Of a stretch of DNA of 64,000 bases, positions 1-10,200 are shown piece by piece. Below the pieces are notes generated by a model that searched no databases, was not told where the DNA came from, and worked only from the letters and a program-made list of their open reading frames with translations. The position numbers and the translations under genes are program-made. The first letter of the stretch is position 1, and each line of letters opens with the position of its first letter. This DNA is from Mesorhizobium sp. ES1-4 (GTDB lineage: Bacteria; Pseudomonadota; Alphaproteobacteria; Rhizobiales; Rhizobiaceae): assembly GCF_020164745.1 (NCBI RefSeq), contig NZ_JAIUGV010000002.1, positions 62,001 to 126,000 on the forward strand, written 5' to 3'.

Positions 1-2
1 TC

Positions 3-1625
3 ACGCCCGCGCCGGCAACGGCGATGGCGGTGCTGAAACCCGGCCAGCAGGTGCAGTCGATGATTGCCGGCCATGCCGTCGCGCGCGGCACGCGGCTCGT
101 CTCCAGCCTGCATCCAGGCCTTTCGACGCGCTGCACCTTCACCACGGCGCAGGAGGTCACGCTGTGGCCGATCGCGATCACTTCCGTGAGTTATTTTCAG
201 GACCGCAGCGGTCTGGCGTCCGCGGGCATCACGCCGGTCGGCGGCGTGCGCGGCGAAGCAGCACTTCGCGTCACGCTCGGGCGTGCCGGAAAGGGCAAGC
301 TTGGCGAACTCGCACTCGACCGGCTCGACCTCTATTTCGCGGGACGCAGCAAGGCGCCGCTGCTTTTCGACGCAATCTTCGGCGCCTGCTCGGCCGTCGC
401 CGCACGCCCCGAAGGTAAGGCCAATCCACTCTCGGCCCTGCCTGAACACGAAATGGTCGGCATCCGCGACGACGAGGCCCTGATGCCCCGTACCCGTCCG
501 ACGTTCGAAGGCTACCGGTTGTTGCGCGAATATTTCATGATCCCCGAGCGGTTCCACTATGTGCGCGTATCCGGACTGCAACCGGTCGTGCGTAAATGCG
601 AAGCGGGGATCGAGATCATCTTCCTGTTCCGCCGCCCGGTACCTGAGATGGCCGATGTGACACCGGCCGACTTCGAGCTGTTCGTGACACCGATCATCAA
701 TCTCTTCGAACGGGAGTGCAACGTCGTCGAGATCGACCCGCGCAAGACGCGGCAGGTCGTGCATGCCGACCGCACCCGGGCGCGAGACTTCGAGATCTAC
801 CGGGTCACCCGGGTCGAGGATGCCGACAGCGAAGGCAACGACGCCCAGATCCCCGAGCTCTTCAGCCTTGGGCAGAACCGCGGCAGCGGCTGGGTCTTTT
901 CGACCGAACGACGGCCGCGCAGGGCTAGCGAGGACGAGCGGCGCGAAGGCCTGACCCGCACCTCGTACACCGGGGACGATGTGTTTCTGGCGGTCTCGCG
1001 TCCGGCCACAAACGCGGCGAACCGACCGCTCAAACGCCTCGACATCATGGCGCTTTGCACCAACCGCGATCTGCCGATCCTGGACGACACGCCCGCCTTG
1101 ACACTGGAGACGGCGGATCCGGTCGAAGCCGTCCGGCTTCTTGGCGCGTTGCGGCCGCCGCAACCGGCAATTCCGGCCTCGCTGCCGGCGGGCGCGGAAG
1201 GCGAGTCCCGGGCCGACAATCTCGCCTGGCGGCTGGTGGCGCAGCTGGCGCTCAATTTCCTGAGCCTCGCCAAGGAGGGGCGTGGCGTCGAACCGCTGCA
1301 CGCACTGCTCGATCTCTATGCCGAGCGAGGCGACCCGAGCCTCGCGCGCAATGTTCATTCCATCGTTCGCATCGACTCTCGCCCGGTCATCGAACGGCTG
1401 CACATCGATGGGCCGATGTGTTTCGGACGCGGCACGGAAGTGACCCTGCATGTCGACCAGTCGGTGCTGGCGGGGCAGAGCACGCTGCTGCTTTCGGCTT
1501 TGCTCTCGCGATTGTTTGCCCGCCACGCCGGAATTAACGGCCTCGTGCGAACCCGCACGCGGCTGCTGCAGAAGCAGGAGGATGTGCCATGGCCGATGAC
1601 GCCCGGCAATCGCTACCTGATCTAG
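3..1625 (+). CDS. tssF: T6SS baseplate subunit TssF (5' end outside window)
   Basis: TssF (VasA/ImpG) is a wedge component of the T6SS baseplate, acting with TssG, TssE and TssK in the cytoplasm under the membrane complex. The frame is open to the left edge of the window, so the first ATG at 24 is internal and the true start lies upstream. About 541 residues are present, against roughly 600 for the family. The sequence begins in the conserved segment with the pattern GxxxxRGTRLVSS, then CTFTT and LWPI, seen after the N-terminal arm of TssF. It ends in tssG, overlapping it by 37 bases, which fits translational coupling of the two baseplate partners. Genes for TssA, TssB, TssC, TssE and Hcp are probably to the left. 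Confidence 0.93.
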   Translation, partial: TPAPATAMAVLKPGQQVQSMIAGHAVARGTRLVSSLHPGLSTRCTFTTAQEVTLWPIAITSVSYFQDRSGLASAGITPVGGVRGEAALRVTLGRAGKGKLGELALDRLDLYFAGRSKAPLLFDAIFGACSAVAARPEGKANPLSALPEHEMVGIRDDEALMPRTRPTFEGYRLLREYFMIPERFHYVRVSGLQPVVRKCEAGIEIIFLFRRPVPEMADVTPADFELFVTPIINLFERECNVVEIDPRKTRQVVHADRTRARDFEIYRVTRVEDADSEGNDAQIPELFSLGQNRGSGWVFSTERRPRRASEDERREGLTRTSYTGDDVFLAVSRPATNAANRPLKRLDIMALCTNRDLPILDDTPALTLETADPVEAVRLLGALRPPQPAIPASLPAGAEGESRADNLAWRLVAQLALNFLSLAKEGRGVEPLHALLDLYAERGDPSLARNVHSIVRIDSRPVIERLHIDGPMCFGRGTEVTLHVDQSVLAGQSTLLLSALLSRLFARHAGINGLVRTRTRLLQKQEDVPWPMTPGNRYLI

Positions 1626-2656
1626 CGCGACCCGCCCCAACCGAAACCCAGACGCTGTCGGAGAGCTACGACTTCTTCGAACTGCTGCGCCGGCTGGAGC
1701 AGCGGCGCGGACTTTTCGGCTATTCCGGCACGGCCGACCGCGAGCCGGCCAGGCTCGGCCAGCATGTGCGGCTCGCCTTCTCCGCCAGGGACGTGGTCAA
1801 ATTCCAGGAGGCCAGGGACAAGACGCCGGCGCGGGTGACGGTCGCCAATCTCGGCCTGCTCGGCCCTGAAGGACCGATGCCGCTGCATCTGACGCGCTGG
1901 GTGCTCGATCGTCTGTCGCAGCGCTGGTTCACCGGCGCCGAGGCGGAGCAGACCAGTGACACGACCTTCGTCGACTTCGTCAACATCCTGCAGCACCGCA
2001 TGATTGCACTCTACTACCGCGCCTGGGCCGACGCGCATCCGGCGGTGCAGGTCGAGCGTGCAGTCGGCGGGCGGGTTCGCGCCATGCTCCAGACCATGGC
2101 CGGGATCGGACTTCCCGGCACCGAGGACCCCGAACTCGACGCGGTGAGACTGCGCCAGGCCGGATCGCTGGCCAGCCAGATCGACGGCCCGGAACGGCTG
2201 ACATTGTTCCTCGCGGACGCATTCCGGGTACCGGTCCAGCTCAAGGAATTCGTTGCCGCCTGGATGACGATCCCGGCCGCGCTCCAGACGCGTTTGGCCA
2301 AAGCCCACGCCGTGCTGGGCCGTGGCGCGACAATCGGCCCGCGCGTGTTCAGCCGCCAGAGCAGGATCGAGTTGCGTGTCGGCCCGCTCGGCCTTGAAGA
2401 CTTCAAGGCGTTTCTGCCGGGCGGAAGGCGACTGGGCCTGTTCAAGAAGGCCGTGCGCGACATGATCGGTGAGACGCTCGATGTCGATCTCCGCATCGTG
2501 CTGGCGCGCGACGCCGTGCCGCCGCCGCGTATCGGAACCGTCCAGCTTGCACGGACCGCCTGGCTCGCGCGGCCCGCCGAAAGAGGGGACGCCGACGACA
2601 TGCGGCTGCGCACGATCGTCGGATGGCGGCCGGAAATGGCGGAGGGCGCGGCATGA
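1589..2656 (+). CDS. tssG: T6SS baseplate subunit TssG
   Basis: TssG (VasB/ImpH) pairs with TssF in the baseplate wedge. The 355-residue product is normal for the family. It shows the typical opening ESYDFFELLRRLE, the segment LGLLGPEGPMPLHLT (family pattern GLxGPxGPLPxxyT), and the C-terminal RIELRVGPL region. The start at 1589 is supported by AGGAGGA ending seven bases upstream, inside the end of tssF. The stop codon overlaps the ATG of the following FHA gene (ATGA), so tssF, tssG and the FHA gene are clearly one transcript. Confidence 0.94.
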   Translation: MADDARQSLPDLARPAPTETQTLSESYDFFELLRRLEQRRGLFGYSGTADREPARLGQHVRLAFSARDVVKFQEARDKTPARVTVANLGLLGPEGPMPLHLTRWVLDRLSQRWFTGAEAEQTSDTTFVDFVNILQHRMIALYYRAWADAHPAVQVERAVGGRVRAMLQTMAGIGLPGTEDPELDAVRLRQAGSLASQIDGPERLTLFLADAFRVPVQLKEFVAAWMTIPAALQTRLAKAHAVLGRGATIGPRVFSRQSRIELRVGPLGLEDFKAFLPGGRRLGLFKKAVRDMIGETLDVDLRIVLARDAVPPPRIGTVQLARTAWLARPAERGDADDMRLRTIVGWRPEMAEGAA

Positions 2657-4089
2657 GCCTGCTGCTGACGCTTGAGCAGGGGCCGCGCAGCCAGGTGATG
2701 CGGCAGGCGCGCCTCGACGAAGGCGAGCTGGTGATCGGCCGCAGCGCCGAAGCCGGCTGGCAGATCGACGATCCTGACATGTTCGTCTCGCGGGCACATT
2801 GCAAGATCAGCGGCGGCCGCGACGGATACTACGTCACCGACACATCGAGCAGCGGGCTGTTCATCGACGATGCCGACAGCCCTTTGGGGACCGGCAGGTC
2901 GACACGCCTGCAAAGCGGCATGCGGTTGAGACTGGGCGACTACGTTCTCCATGTCGAGGTCCAGCCAAACGTGAGCCAGACATCGGCGGGGCAGCCACGG
3001 GCGAGCCAACCGGCGCCCGCATGGTCGCCGCCGCAACCGCGCGCTCCTGCCAGCATCGGCGGCGACGACTTTTTCTCTGCCAGGGTCGAGGAAGAGCCGC
3101 GGCGGCCGCGCCCGGCGGACTTGCCGGATCCATTCGAGCAGCCGGCCCCGGGAGCCTATGAACGCGCCTCCAGCCAGCGCGATTCGCCTGCATTTGACGA
3201 CCCGTTCAGCCTTGACCCGGTGGCGGCATCGAACGGTGCCGCGGCACCGGGCCAGCAGGATCCGTTCGGCTTCGCCGAGATGCCAATCCGTGGCGATGTG
3301 GCGGGACCCGCGCCAAAGCCGTCGAGCTTCGATAACGATTTCAGCTTCGGGCCAGCCGCAACGTCTGCCCCTGCAAACGGCGCCAATGCTCTTCATGGCG
3401 GCGAGCATCCGGACGAAAAATTACAGGCCGCCAATCCTTGGGCCACACCGGTGCGGGCGGCCGAGCCCCCTCCCGCTTCCGCGCCCAAGCCATCCCGGCC
3501 CGCGCAGCCGGCGCCGAGCGACATGGCGCTTCGCGCCGCGTTTCTGCGCGGCATGGGCGTCGAGGAAGCCGACGTCCCCGGTCGCGATGCCATCGCCGAG
3601 ATGGAAAAGTTCGGGCGCGAATACCGGCTGATGTTGGACGGCCTGATGCAGCTTCTGCGCAAGCGTGCCGAGGAGAAGGGGAGCGCGCGCGTCGCCCAGA
3701 CCATGGTCGGAGCGTCGGAGGTCAATCCGCTCAAATTCCTGCCCACGATCGACGACGTCATCGTTACCATCCTCTCGGAGCGCAGTCCTGGTTTCCTGTC
3801 CGGCGAGGCGGCGATCGGCGATGCGGTGAGGGACCTCGCGCAGCATCACGTGCGCGCCTGGCGCGGCGTGCAGGCGGCGCTGCGGCGCATGATCGACCGC
3901 TTCGATCCGGCAGCGATCGAGGAAGAGCTGAAATCGAATTCCGCGATCGGCAATCTGCTTTCCGGCGGGCGTAGCGCCAAGCTGTGGGAGCTCTATCAGA
4001 GACGCCATCGTGACATCGCCCAAAGCGCGGAATCGAGCTTCCTGGGCGAAATCGGTGCTGATTTTCGAGACGCATATGAAGAGGAGTGA
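2653..4089 (+). CDS. tagH: T6SS-associated FHA-domain protein (TagH/Fha/ImpI family), first copy
   Basis: This cytoplasmic scaffold binds phosphothreonine in T6SS components when the PpkA kinase is active. Residues 1 to about 105 form an FHA domain with GRSAEAGW and VSRAHC. The usual [S/T]NG loop reads SSG (TSSSGLFID), so the asparagine that normally contacts the phosphopeptide backbone is a serine. Residues about 110-300 are a Pro/Ala-rich linker. The last 185 residues match the T6SS-specific FHA C-terminal domain (FLRGMGV, TMVGASEVNPLKFLP). I chose the ATG at 2653 because it overlaps the tssG stop and gives a normal FHA N-terminus; the ATG 30 bases upstream lies inside tssG. The protein is 478 residues long. 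Confidence 0.92.
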   Translation: MSLLLTLEQGPRSQVMRQARLDEGELVIGRSAEAGWQIDDPDMFVSRAHCKISGGRDGYYVTDTSSSGLFIDDADSPLGTGRSTRLQSGMRLRLGDYVLHVEVQPNVSQTSAGQPRASQPAPAWSPPQPRAPASIGGDDFFSARVEEEPRRPRPADLPDPFEQPAPGAYERASSQRDSPAFDDPFSLDPVAASNGAAAPGQQDPFGFAEMPIRGDVAGPAPKPSSFDNDFSFGPAATSAPANGANALHGGEHPDEKLQAANPWATPVRAAEPPPASAPKPSRPAQPAPSDMALRAAFLRGMGVEEADVPGRDAIAEMEKFGREYRLMLDGLMQLLRKRAEEKGSARVAQTMVGASEVNPLKFLPTIDDVIVTILSERSPGFLSGEAAIGDAVRDLAQHHVRAWRGVQAALRRMIDRFDPAAIEEELKSNSAIGNLLSGGRSAKLWELYQRRHRDIAQSAESSFLGEIGADFRDAYEEE

Positions 4090-4092
4090 GAC

Positions 4093-4545
4093 ATGATTGA
4101 TCGACGCGAACTCGTCCTTGCCCTTGGCGCGACAGGGCTGCTTGCGGCTTGCCAGAGCGGCCCGCCCAAACCATCGGTTGTCACCGTGAATGTAAGCGGC
4201 GGCGCCGGTATGAACCCGGGGCCGGGCGGCGGTGACCGACCGGTGACCGTGCTGGTGATGCGGCTTGCCAGCACAGGCAAGTTCAACTCCGCTGATTACT
4301 TCGCGCTGCAGGGCGATGCCGGCTCCGCGCTCGGCGCCGATCTCATCGGCTCCGACACGATCTCGGTGGCGCCGGGCAAGACCGCTGCCAAGACCATCAC
4401 GGTCGAGCCGAATGCGACGGCGCTCGGCTTCGTCGCGCTGATCCGCGAGCCTGGCGGCAGGAACTGGCGCACGACCAAGTCCGTCTCACCGGGGTCGAAG
4501 TTCACGATCAACGTCAAACTCGGCAGCGGCGGTATCTCCGCCTAG
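4093..4545 (+). CDS. tssJ: T6SS outer-membrane lipoprotein TssJ
   Basis: TssJ is the lipoprotein that anchors the TssJLM membrane complex in the outer membrane. The 150-residue product has a short signal sequence and a clear lipobox, GLLAAC, with the lipidated cysteine at residue 20. After it comes a beta-sandwich of the TssJ/VasD type (VTVNVSGGAGMNPG, RPVTVLVMRL, DYFAL, KFTINVKLG). It begins three bases after the FHA gene. It is the only tssJ in the window even though tssL and tssM occur twice. Confidence 0.93.
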   Translation: MIDRRELVLALGATGLLAACQSGPPKPSVVTVNVSGGAGMNPGPGGGDRPVTVLVMRLASTGKFNSADYFALQGDAGSALGADLIGSDTISVAPGKTAAKTITVEPNATALGFVALIREPGGRNWRTTKSVSPGSKFTINVKLGSGGISA

Positions 4546-4586
4546 CGGCTCCGAGCAAAGGTGACTTGAATGCGGAAAGTAGCGGC

Positions 4587-5921
4587 ATGAGCGACGCAAA
4601 CAGGGTGCTGTGGTCCGAGGGCCTGTTTCTCAGGACCCAGCATTTTCAGCAGCAGGACCGTTTTTTCGAAGCGACGGTGCGCGGCGCCTTGCAGGCCGGC
4701 CAGCTTCACACGTTCGGCTTTCAGCAGTTGACGCTCGACCAGTCCCTGCTCGATGCCGGCCAGGTTGCCATAGTGTCCGCGAGGGGCATTTTTCCGGACG
4801 GTACACCCTTTGCCATTCCGGAGTTGATGGACGCGCCGAGGCCATTGCCGGTCACGGCCGACACCGGTACCGGGCCGGTGTCGATCGCCCTGCCGCTCGA
4901 GCCTCCGGGCGGTGTCGGCTTCGACCCGGCGCATGCCCCATCCAGCGGCGCACGTTATCACGGCCGGATCGTTTCGGTGCGCGATGCCGTCCAGGGTGGT
5001 GCCGATCCGGAAGAGATCGAGATCGCCCGGCCGCAGGCGGTGCTGCTGGCGCCGGGCAAATCGGTCGGCGGCTACACCGCGCTGCCGGTCGCCGACATCA
5101 AGGGGATCCGTGCCGATGGCGGGGTTTCGCTCGATGAAACTTTCCTGCCGCCGACGCTGGTCACTGGCGCCGTCGCCTGGTACCGGCAGTTGCTGCAGGA
5201 GGTCGTGACCGGCCTCGACCAGATCGCCGAGGCACATGGCAAGATGGTGATGGGCGGACCAGGCCGCAGCGTCGAGGACCTGCTGATGCTGCATCTGGCC
5301 AATGCGGCGCGCCCGCGCCTTGCGCATATGCTGGTGCAGGACGTCTTCCATCCGGCCGAGCTCTTTCTCGAGCTTGCCGGGCTCGCCGGCGAGATGGCGA
5401 CCTATGGCTCGAGCTCGCGCCGGCTGGGCGAGCTGCCGGCCTATGACCACATGGCGCCTGGTGCCGCCTACATGGCCCTGGCGGACGCATTGCGATCGCT
5501 CATCCTCAGCCTGCGCTATATCGAGCCTAAGTCGCGCGCGCTGCCGGTCATGCGGCATTCGACCAATGTCTGGAAAGTGCGCATCGACAATCCGAAGCTC
5601 TTGGTCGCCAGCCGCATCGTCATCCGTGTCGGCTCCGAACTGTCGGAAGACGCGCTGCGCAAGATCTTCGTCAACCAGGCGACCGTCGGCTCCGCCGACC
5701 AGTTCGAGGGTCTGTGGAAGTCGCGCCTGCCCGGCATTCCGTTGAAACCGCTTCATTCGCAGCCGCGCGAGATCCCTTATGACGGCGATCGGCTTTGCCT
5801 GGAGCTCGACCAGAAGAACGAGCATTGGGCCTCGCTGCTCGAAGCCCCTGGCTTCGTCATCGGTGTTTCCGGTGTGCTGCCGAGCGAGCCGCAGGTCGAC
5901 TGCTATTCGGTGAACAGGTGA
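4587..5921 (+). CDS. tssK: T6SS baseplate-membrane connector TssK
   Basis: TssK (VasE/ImpJ) is the trimeric connector between the baseplate and the TssJLM complex. The 444-residue product starts with the classic MSDANRVLWSEGLFLRTQHF; the motif W-x-E-G-x-F-L-x-x-Q-H-F is diagnostic. The later YxELPAYDH region and C-terminal receptor-binding part are intact. I chose the ATG at 4587, which has GGAAAG seven bases upstream. An in-frame TTG at 4566 preceded by AAAGGTGA would add seven residues and cannot be excluded. The gene sits between tssJ and tssL in the usual order. Confidence 0.94.
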   Translation: MSDANRVLWSEGLFLRTQHFQQQDRFFEATVRGALQAGQLHTFGFQQLTLDQSLLDAGQVAIVSARGIFPDGTPFAIPELMDAPRPLPVTADTGTGPVSIALPLEPPGGVGFDPAHAPSSGARYHGRIVSVRDAVQGGADPEEIEIARPQAVLLAPGKSVGGYTALPVADIKGIRADGGVSLDETFLPPTLVTGAVAWYRQLLQEVVTGLDQIAEAHGKMVMGGPGRSVEDLLMLHLANAARPRLAHMLVQDVFHPAELFLELAGLAGEMATYGSSSRRLGELPAYDHMAPGAAYMALADALRSLILSLRYIEPKSRALPVMRHSTNVWKVRIDNPKLLVASRIVIRVGSELSEDALRKIFVNQATVGSADQFEGLWKSRLPGIPLKPLHSQPREIPYDGDRLCLELDQKNEHWASLLEAPGFVIGVSGVLPSEPQVDCYSVNR

Positions 5922-5925
5922 GATC

Positions 5926-7254
5926 ATGAGCCGGGATGATCCTTTCGGACTGTCGGAGGATCGCGAACGCACCCGCATCAGGTTGACGGGTGCGGCACCA
6001 CGGCCGATGGCGCCGCTCGTGCCGGGCGCGCCGGTGAAGCGGGCGCGCGCCAATCCCAATACGCTCATCAACATATTCGCGCCGCTGCTTGAATTCGCAC
6101 CGGAGCTCGAAAGCGCGCTGGCGCCCGAGAATCCGGAAGTGATGCGCACACGCCTGCTCGACGAGCTGGTGCGGGCGCGCGACGCGGCGATGGCGGCCGG
6201 TTCTTCGCTGGAACGGGCCGACCAGGCCGCCTGGGTGGTGGCGGCGCTGCTCGACGACCTCGCGCTCAACACGCCGTGGGGCGGGGCCAGCGCGTGGCCG
6301 CGTCAGCCGCTGGTGGTCATGCTGCGCGGCGACGTCGATGCCGGCACGCAATTCTTCACGCGTCTCGACGAGTTGGAGCGGCACCCGAACCGCGACCGCG
6401 AATTGCTGGAGCTGCAATATTACTGCCTGGCGCTTGGCTTCCGCGGCAAGTACCGCGTGCCCGGCCGGGCGGGCGACCGCTCGATCAATGCGGTTCGCGT
6501 GGCGGCGGCGCGTTCCTTGCGCGATGCCGATGCTCAGGACGCGCCGCTGTCGCCGAACTGGAAAGGCGTGATCGCGTCCGACGAGCCGCAGCGCTTCATC
6601 GTTCCGATCTGGGTGATGGCGCTGGCGGCAGTGGTGATCGCCGCCGCCATCCATGTCGGCCTTTCGATGGGGCTGAGCAACCAGGCGGTAGAGCTTTCCG
6701 CGCTGGTTCGTACCCTGCCGCCGCCTTCGCGAGGCGATGTTACGCGTGCCGCACCCAAGCCTGACGCGCCGGAACCGCCGCCGCCGGAAGCAGTCGATTT
6801 CGCGCTGCTGCCGGAATTCGAGGCCGGCGCACCAGCGGACCTCAAGGGGGCGCTCAGCGGCACCGAGAGCGTCTCGCTGGCCAAGCTGGTCGTCCAGTCT
6901 TCCAACCCTGAACTGTTCCAATCGTCGCGGCCAACGCTCACCCAAGGCTACGAACCCCTGATCGACTCGATCGCCAAGGTCATCCTGGACAACAAGGAAC
7001 TGATCGGAAAAATCACGGTCATTGGCCATACCGACAACGTACGCCTGCAAAGGTCCAACCCGCTTTCAACCAATCAGCATCTCTCCGAAGCACGCGCCGA
7101 AACCATAGCCAAGCTGCTGGTGCAGGCCGGCGTGCCGCAGGAGAGCATCCACTACGAAGGCCGCGCCGAGTCCGATCCGGTGGCCGACAACTCGACACGC
7201 GAGGGCCGGGCGCTCAACCGGCGCGTCGAGGTGCTGGTCGAGAAGAGGCTTTGA
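5926..7254 (+). CDS. tssL: T6SS inner-membrane protein TssL with C-terminal OmpA/peptidoglycan-binding domain, first copy
   Basis: TssL (DotU/ImpK) forms the inner-membrane ring with TssM and recruits the baseplate. In the 442-residue product, residues about 40-210 are the cytoplasmic DotU domain (NPNTLINIFAPLLEFAPEL, LEYYCLALGFRGKYR-like segment). One membrane span lies at about 226-247. A Pro-rich periplasmic linker and an OmpA-like domain follow, with GHTDNV and NRRVEVLVEK, which should bind peptidoglycan. The gene starts four bases after tssK and ends one base before tssM. A second, diverged copy lies at 20811-22334. Confidence 0.95.
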   Translation: MSRDDPFGLSEDRERTRIRLTGAAPRPMAPLVPGAPVKRARANPNTLINIFAPLLEFAPELESALAPENPEVMRTRLLDELVRARDAAMAAGSSLERADQAAWVVAALLDDLALNTPWGGASAWPRQPLVVMLRGDVDAGTQFFTRLDELERHPNRDRELLELQYYCLALGFRGKYRVPGRAGDRSINAVRVAAARSLRDADAQDAPLSPNWKGVIASDEPQRFIVPIWVMALAAVVIAAAIHVGLSMGLSNQAVELSALVRTLPPPSRGDVTRAAPKPDAPEPPPPEAVDFALLPEFEAGAPADLKGALSGTESVSLAKLVVQSSNPELFQSSRPTLTQGYEPLIDSIAKVILDNKELIGKITVIGHTDNVRLQRSNPLSTNQHLSEARAETIAKLLVQAGVPQESIHYEGRAESDPVADNSTREGRALNRRVEVLVEKRL

Positions 7255-7255
7255 G

Positions 7256-10200
7256 ATGTTCATCCTGCGCTTCCTCTGGGCCGTCATCACCTCGCGCTTC
7301 CTTTGGACGCTGATCGGCATCGCACTGCTTTCGCTGTTGATCTGGGTGTTCGGCCCGATCGTCCAGGTCGGCCCTTATGCGCCGTTCGATTCCGACAATG
7401 TGCGCATCGCCATCATCGCCGGGCTGATCATTCTGTGGCTGATCTGGCTGATCGTCGCGCAGCGCCGCGCGATCCGCGCCAATCGCATGTTCGTCGCCGA
7501 GATCGCGGCGCCCGTGGCGGAAAAGCAGCTTACCCCCGGCGAGGAGAGCGTCGCGGCAGTCGGCGCCAAGTTCGGCGACGTGATGGCGGAACTCAAGCGG
7601 CGCAAGCTCGGAGGCCGCAAGTTCCTGCGCGAGATGCCGTGGTATGTGATCGTCGGGCCGCCGGCCACCGGCAAGACGACCGCTTTGCGTCAGTCCGGCC
7701 TCAACTTCCCGATCGACCTTACCGACGATCTGCAAGGTGTCGGCGGCACGCGCAACTGCGACTGGTTCTTTTCGGAAAACGCAGTGCTGATCGACACGGC
7801 CGGCCGCTATGTCCAGCAGGAGAGCCAACCCGATGTCGACGCGGCGGAATGGCTGGGCTTCCTCGACCTTCTCAAGAAACACCGCGGCCGGCGGGCGCTG
7901 AACGGCGTGATCGTGGCGCTGTCGATCGACGTGCTTTCCGAGGGTGACGAGGCGATAAAGGCGCATGGCCGAAAAATCCGCCGCCGGCTGGCGGAGTTGA
8001 ACGACCGGCTCGAAATCCGCCTGCCCGTCTATCTGATGCTGACCAAGGCCGACCTGATCAAGGGCTTCGAGGCCTTCTTCGGCGGCCTGTCGACGACGGC
8101 GCGCGAGCAGGTCTGGGGAACGACTTTTCCGCTCGATGCCCGCGTCGACGCCGGCGCGATCCAGACGGAGCTTGCCAGGTTGGCCACCGAACTCGAGCGG
8201 CGGCTGGTGCCGCGGCTGGAGGATGAGGAAAAGCTCGCCTCGCGCGCCGAGATCTTCCGCTTCCCGGCTCAGCTTGCTAGCCTTTCTGAACCGATCCAGG
8301 TGCTGATCGAGGCGATGTTCGGCGAAAGCCGCTACGAGGAGGCCGCCTGGCTGCGCGGTCTGTATTTGACCTCGGCGACGCAGGAAGGCGCGCCCATCGA
8401 CCGGCTGACCGCGGCACTGTCGTCGTCCTTCGGGCTGCCGCCGCGCCGCGCCATGCCGGCGGCGCGCGTCGAAAAACGCAGCTTCTTTCTCAGGAACCTG
8501 CTGACCGAGGTGATCTTCAAGGAAGCCGGCCTCGGAACATTCGATCCACTGGCGCAGCGCCGCCGCGCTTGGATCTGGCGTGGCGCCGCCGCTGCCTGCG
8601 CGCTGGCGGCTGTGCTCGCTGGCGGGCTGTTCACCTGGTCCTATCTCGACAACCGCAATGCGATCACTGACCAGGCCGGCCAGTTCGAGGCGCTGCAGGC
8701 GCCGCTCACGGACGTCGCCGCCATGCCGGCGTCGGTCGAGCAACCGACCATGGATGGCGCGCTGGCCGCGATGGACGCGGTCGCGGCCGCCCGCACCCCG
8801 CCGCCGGATGCGGTTCACGACCTGCTCGGCCCGACGGCTTCAGCGGAACTGGTCCGGGCGCAGACCGATACCTACGACCATGCGCTGCGCAATGTGCTGG
8901 AGCCGCATATGGTCGCCCTGCTCGAGGCCACGATGTGGCGGCAGATTCGCGATCCGGATTTCATGCTCGGCGCGCTGAAGACCTATCGCATGATGACCGG
9001 CCTGTCGCAGATGGACACCGATTTCGTGCAGAACTGGTGGATGAACAGCCTGCCGGAATTCGCGACGGCACCGCCCTTTCCGACCCCTGATGCCGAAGCG
9101 CACCAGCTCGCCGCTATCCGCCGCATGACGATCGACGACAGCTATATTGCGCCGGACAAGGAGCTGGTCGCCGAAGCGCTGAAGACGGTGTGCACGATCT
9201 CGCTGCCGGCGCGCGCCTACAAGCAGCTTCTGGCAGATCCGGAAGTAGCGGCCGTCAAGGAATGGGTGCCCGCCAATTTCGCCGGACCCAACGGAGCCAA
9301 GGTGTTCGCGCGCCGCTCCGACAAGACGCTGCGCGTCGGCGTTCCAGGCCCCTATACCTATTCCGGCTTCCATGACGCCATCCTCGACCGGGTCGAGGAT
9401 GTGGCCGGCCAGGCGGCGCTCGACCGGGCGGTGTTTGCCGGCGGCTGCTCGGAAAATTCCGAAACTTCGGTTTCGGCGCTCTCCGAAGACATCCTGAAGC
9501 TCTACTATGACGACTACATATCGCAATGGGACAGTTTCCTGCGCGATATGCGGCTGGCGCCGCTGACCGACCTGAACGTCGCCAGCGAGAACCTCAAGGA
9601 TCTTTCGAGCGCCGATTCAGCGTTGAAGCGCCTGCTGACGGCTGTGGTCCAGGAAACGGATCTGACCCGCTCCGACGAGGCACCGGCCGATGACAAGGGC
9701 GGCGGCGCGGCCAAAGCCGGCTCGAAGCTGCTCAGCAAGCTCGGAAAGCTGGGCAAGGTGGTGAAGACGGGAGCGAAACTGTTGCCCCGCGCGGGCTCGG
9801 CCGAGCAGGTAGACATGACCGGCAGCCTAGTGGCCGAGCACTTCAAGCCGCTCAAGGGCACGATCGCCCAGGTCGACGGCCAGCCGCTGGCGCTCGACGC
9901 GGCGGTTGTGGCACTGACGGCGCTGTCGAATGTGCTGCAGACGGTGACCGCCAATCCCAACCCGCAGGATGCCATCAAGAAGCAGGGCGGCCTTGCCGAA
10001 CTGACAGGCGCGGTCGCCAGGCAGGCGCAGATCCTGCCTTCGCCAATCAATGACTGGCTTGGCGGTATTGCCGGCGACACCAGCGGCCTCTCGCAGAAGG
10101 CCGTAACAAACGAGCTCAACGCCATCTGGCGCGCCGACATCCTGCCCTTCTGCCAGGCGGCGCTCAACAACCGCTACCCGTTCAGTCCCGAGAGCGCGGT

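Noticed and set aside
4542..6272. Long minus-strand open frame (576 codons) opposite tssK and tssL
   Set aside because: It is antisense to two clear T6SS genes, has Arg/His-rich low-complexity composition typical of GC-rich shadows, and has no recognisable domain.
7214..8818. Minus-strand open frame (534 codons) opposite tssM
   Set aside because: Shadow of the tssM reading frame; composition is non-protein-like and no ribosome-binding site is present.
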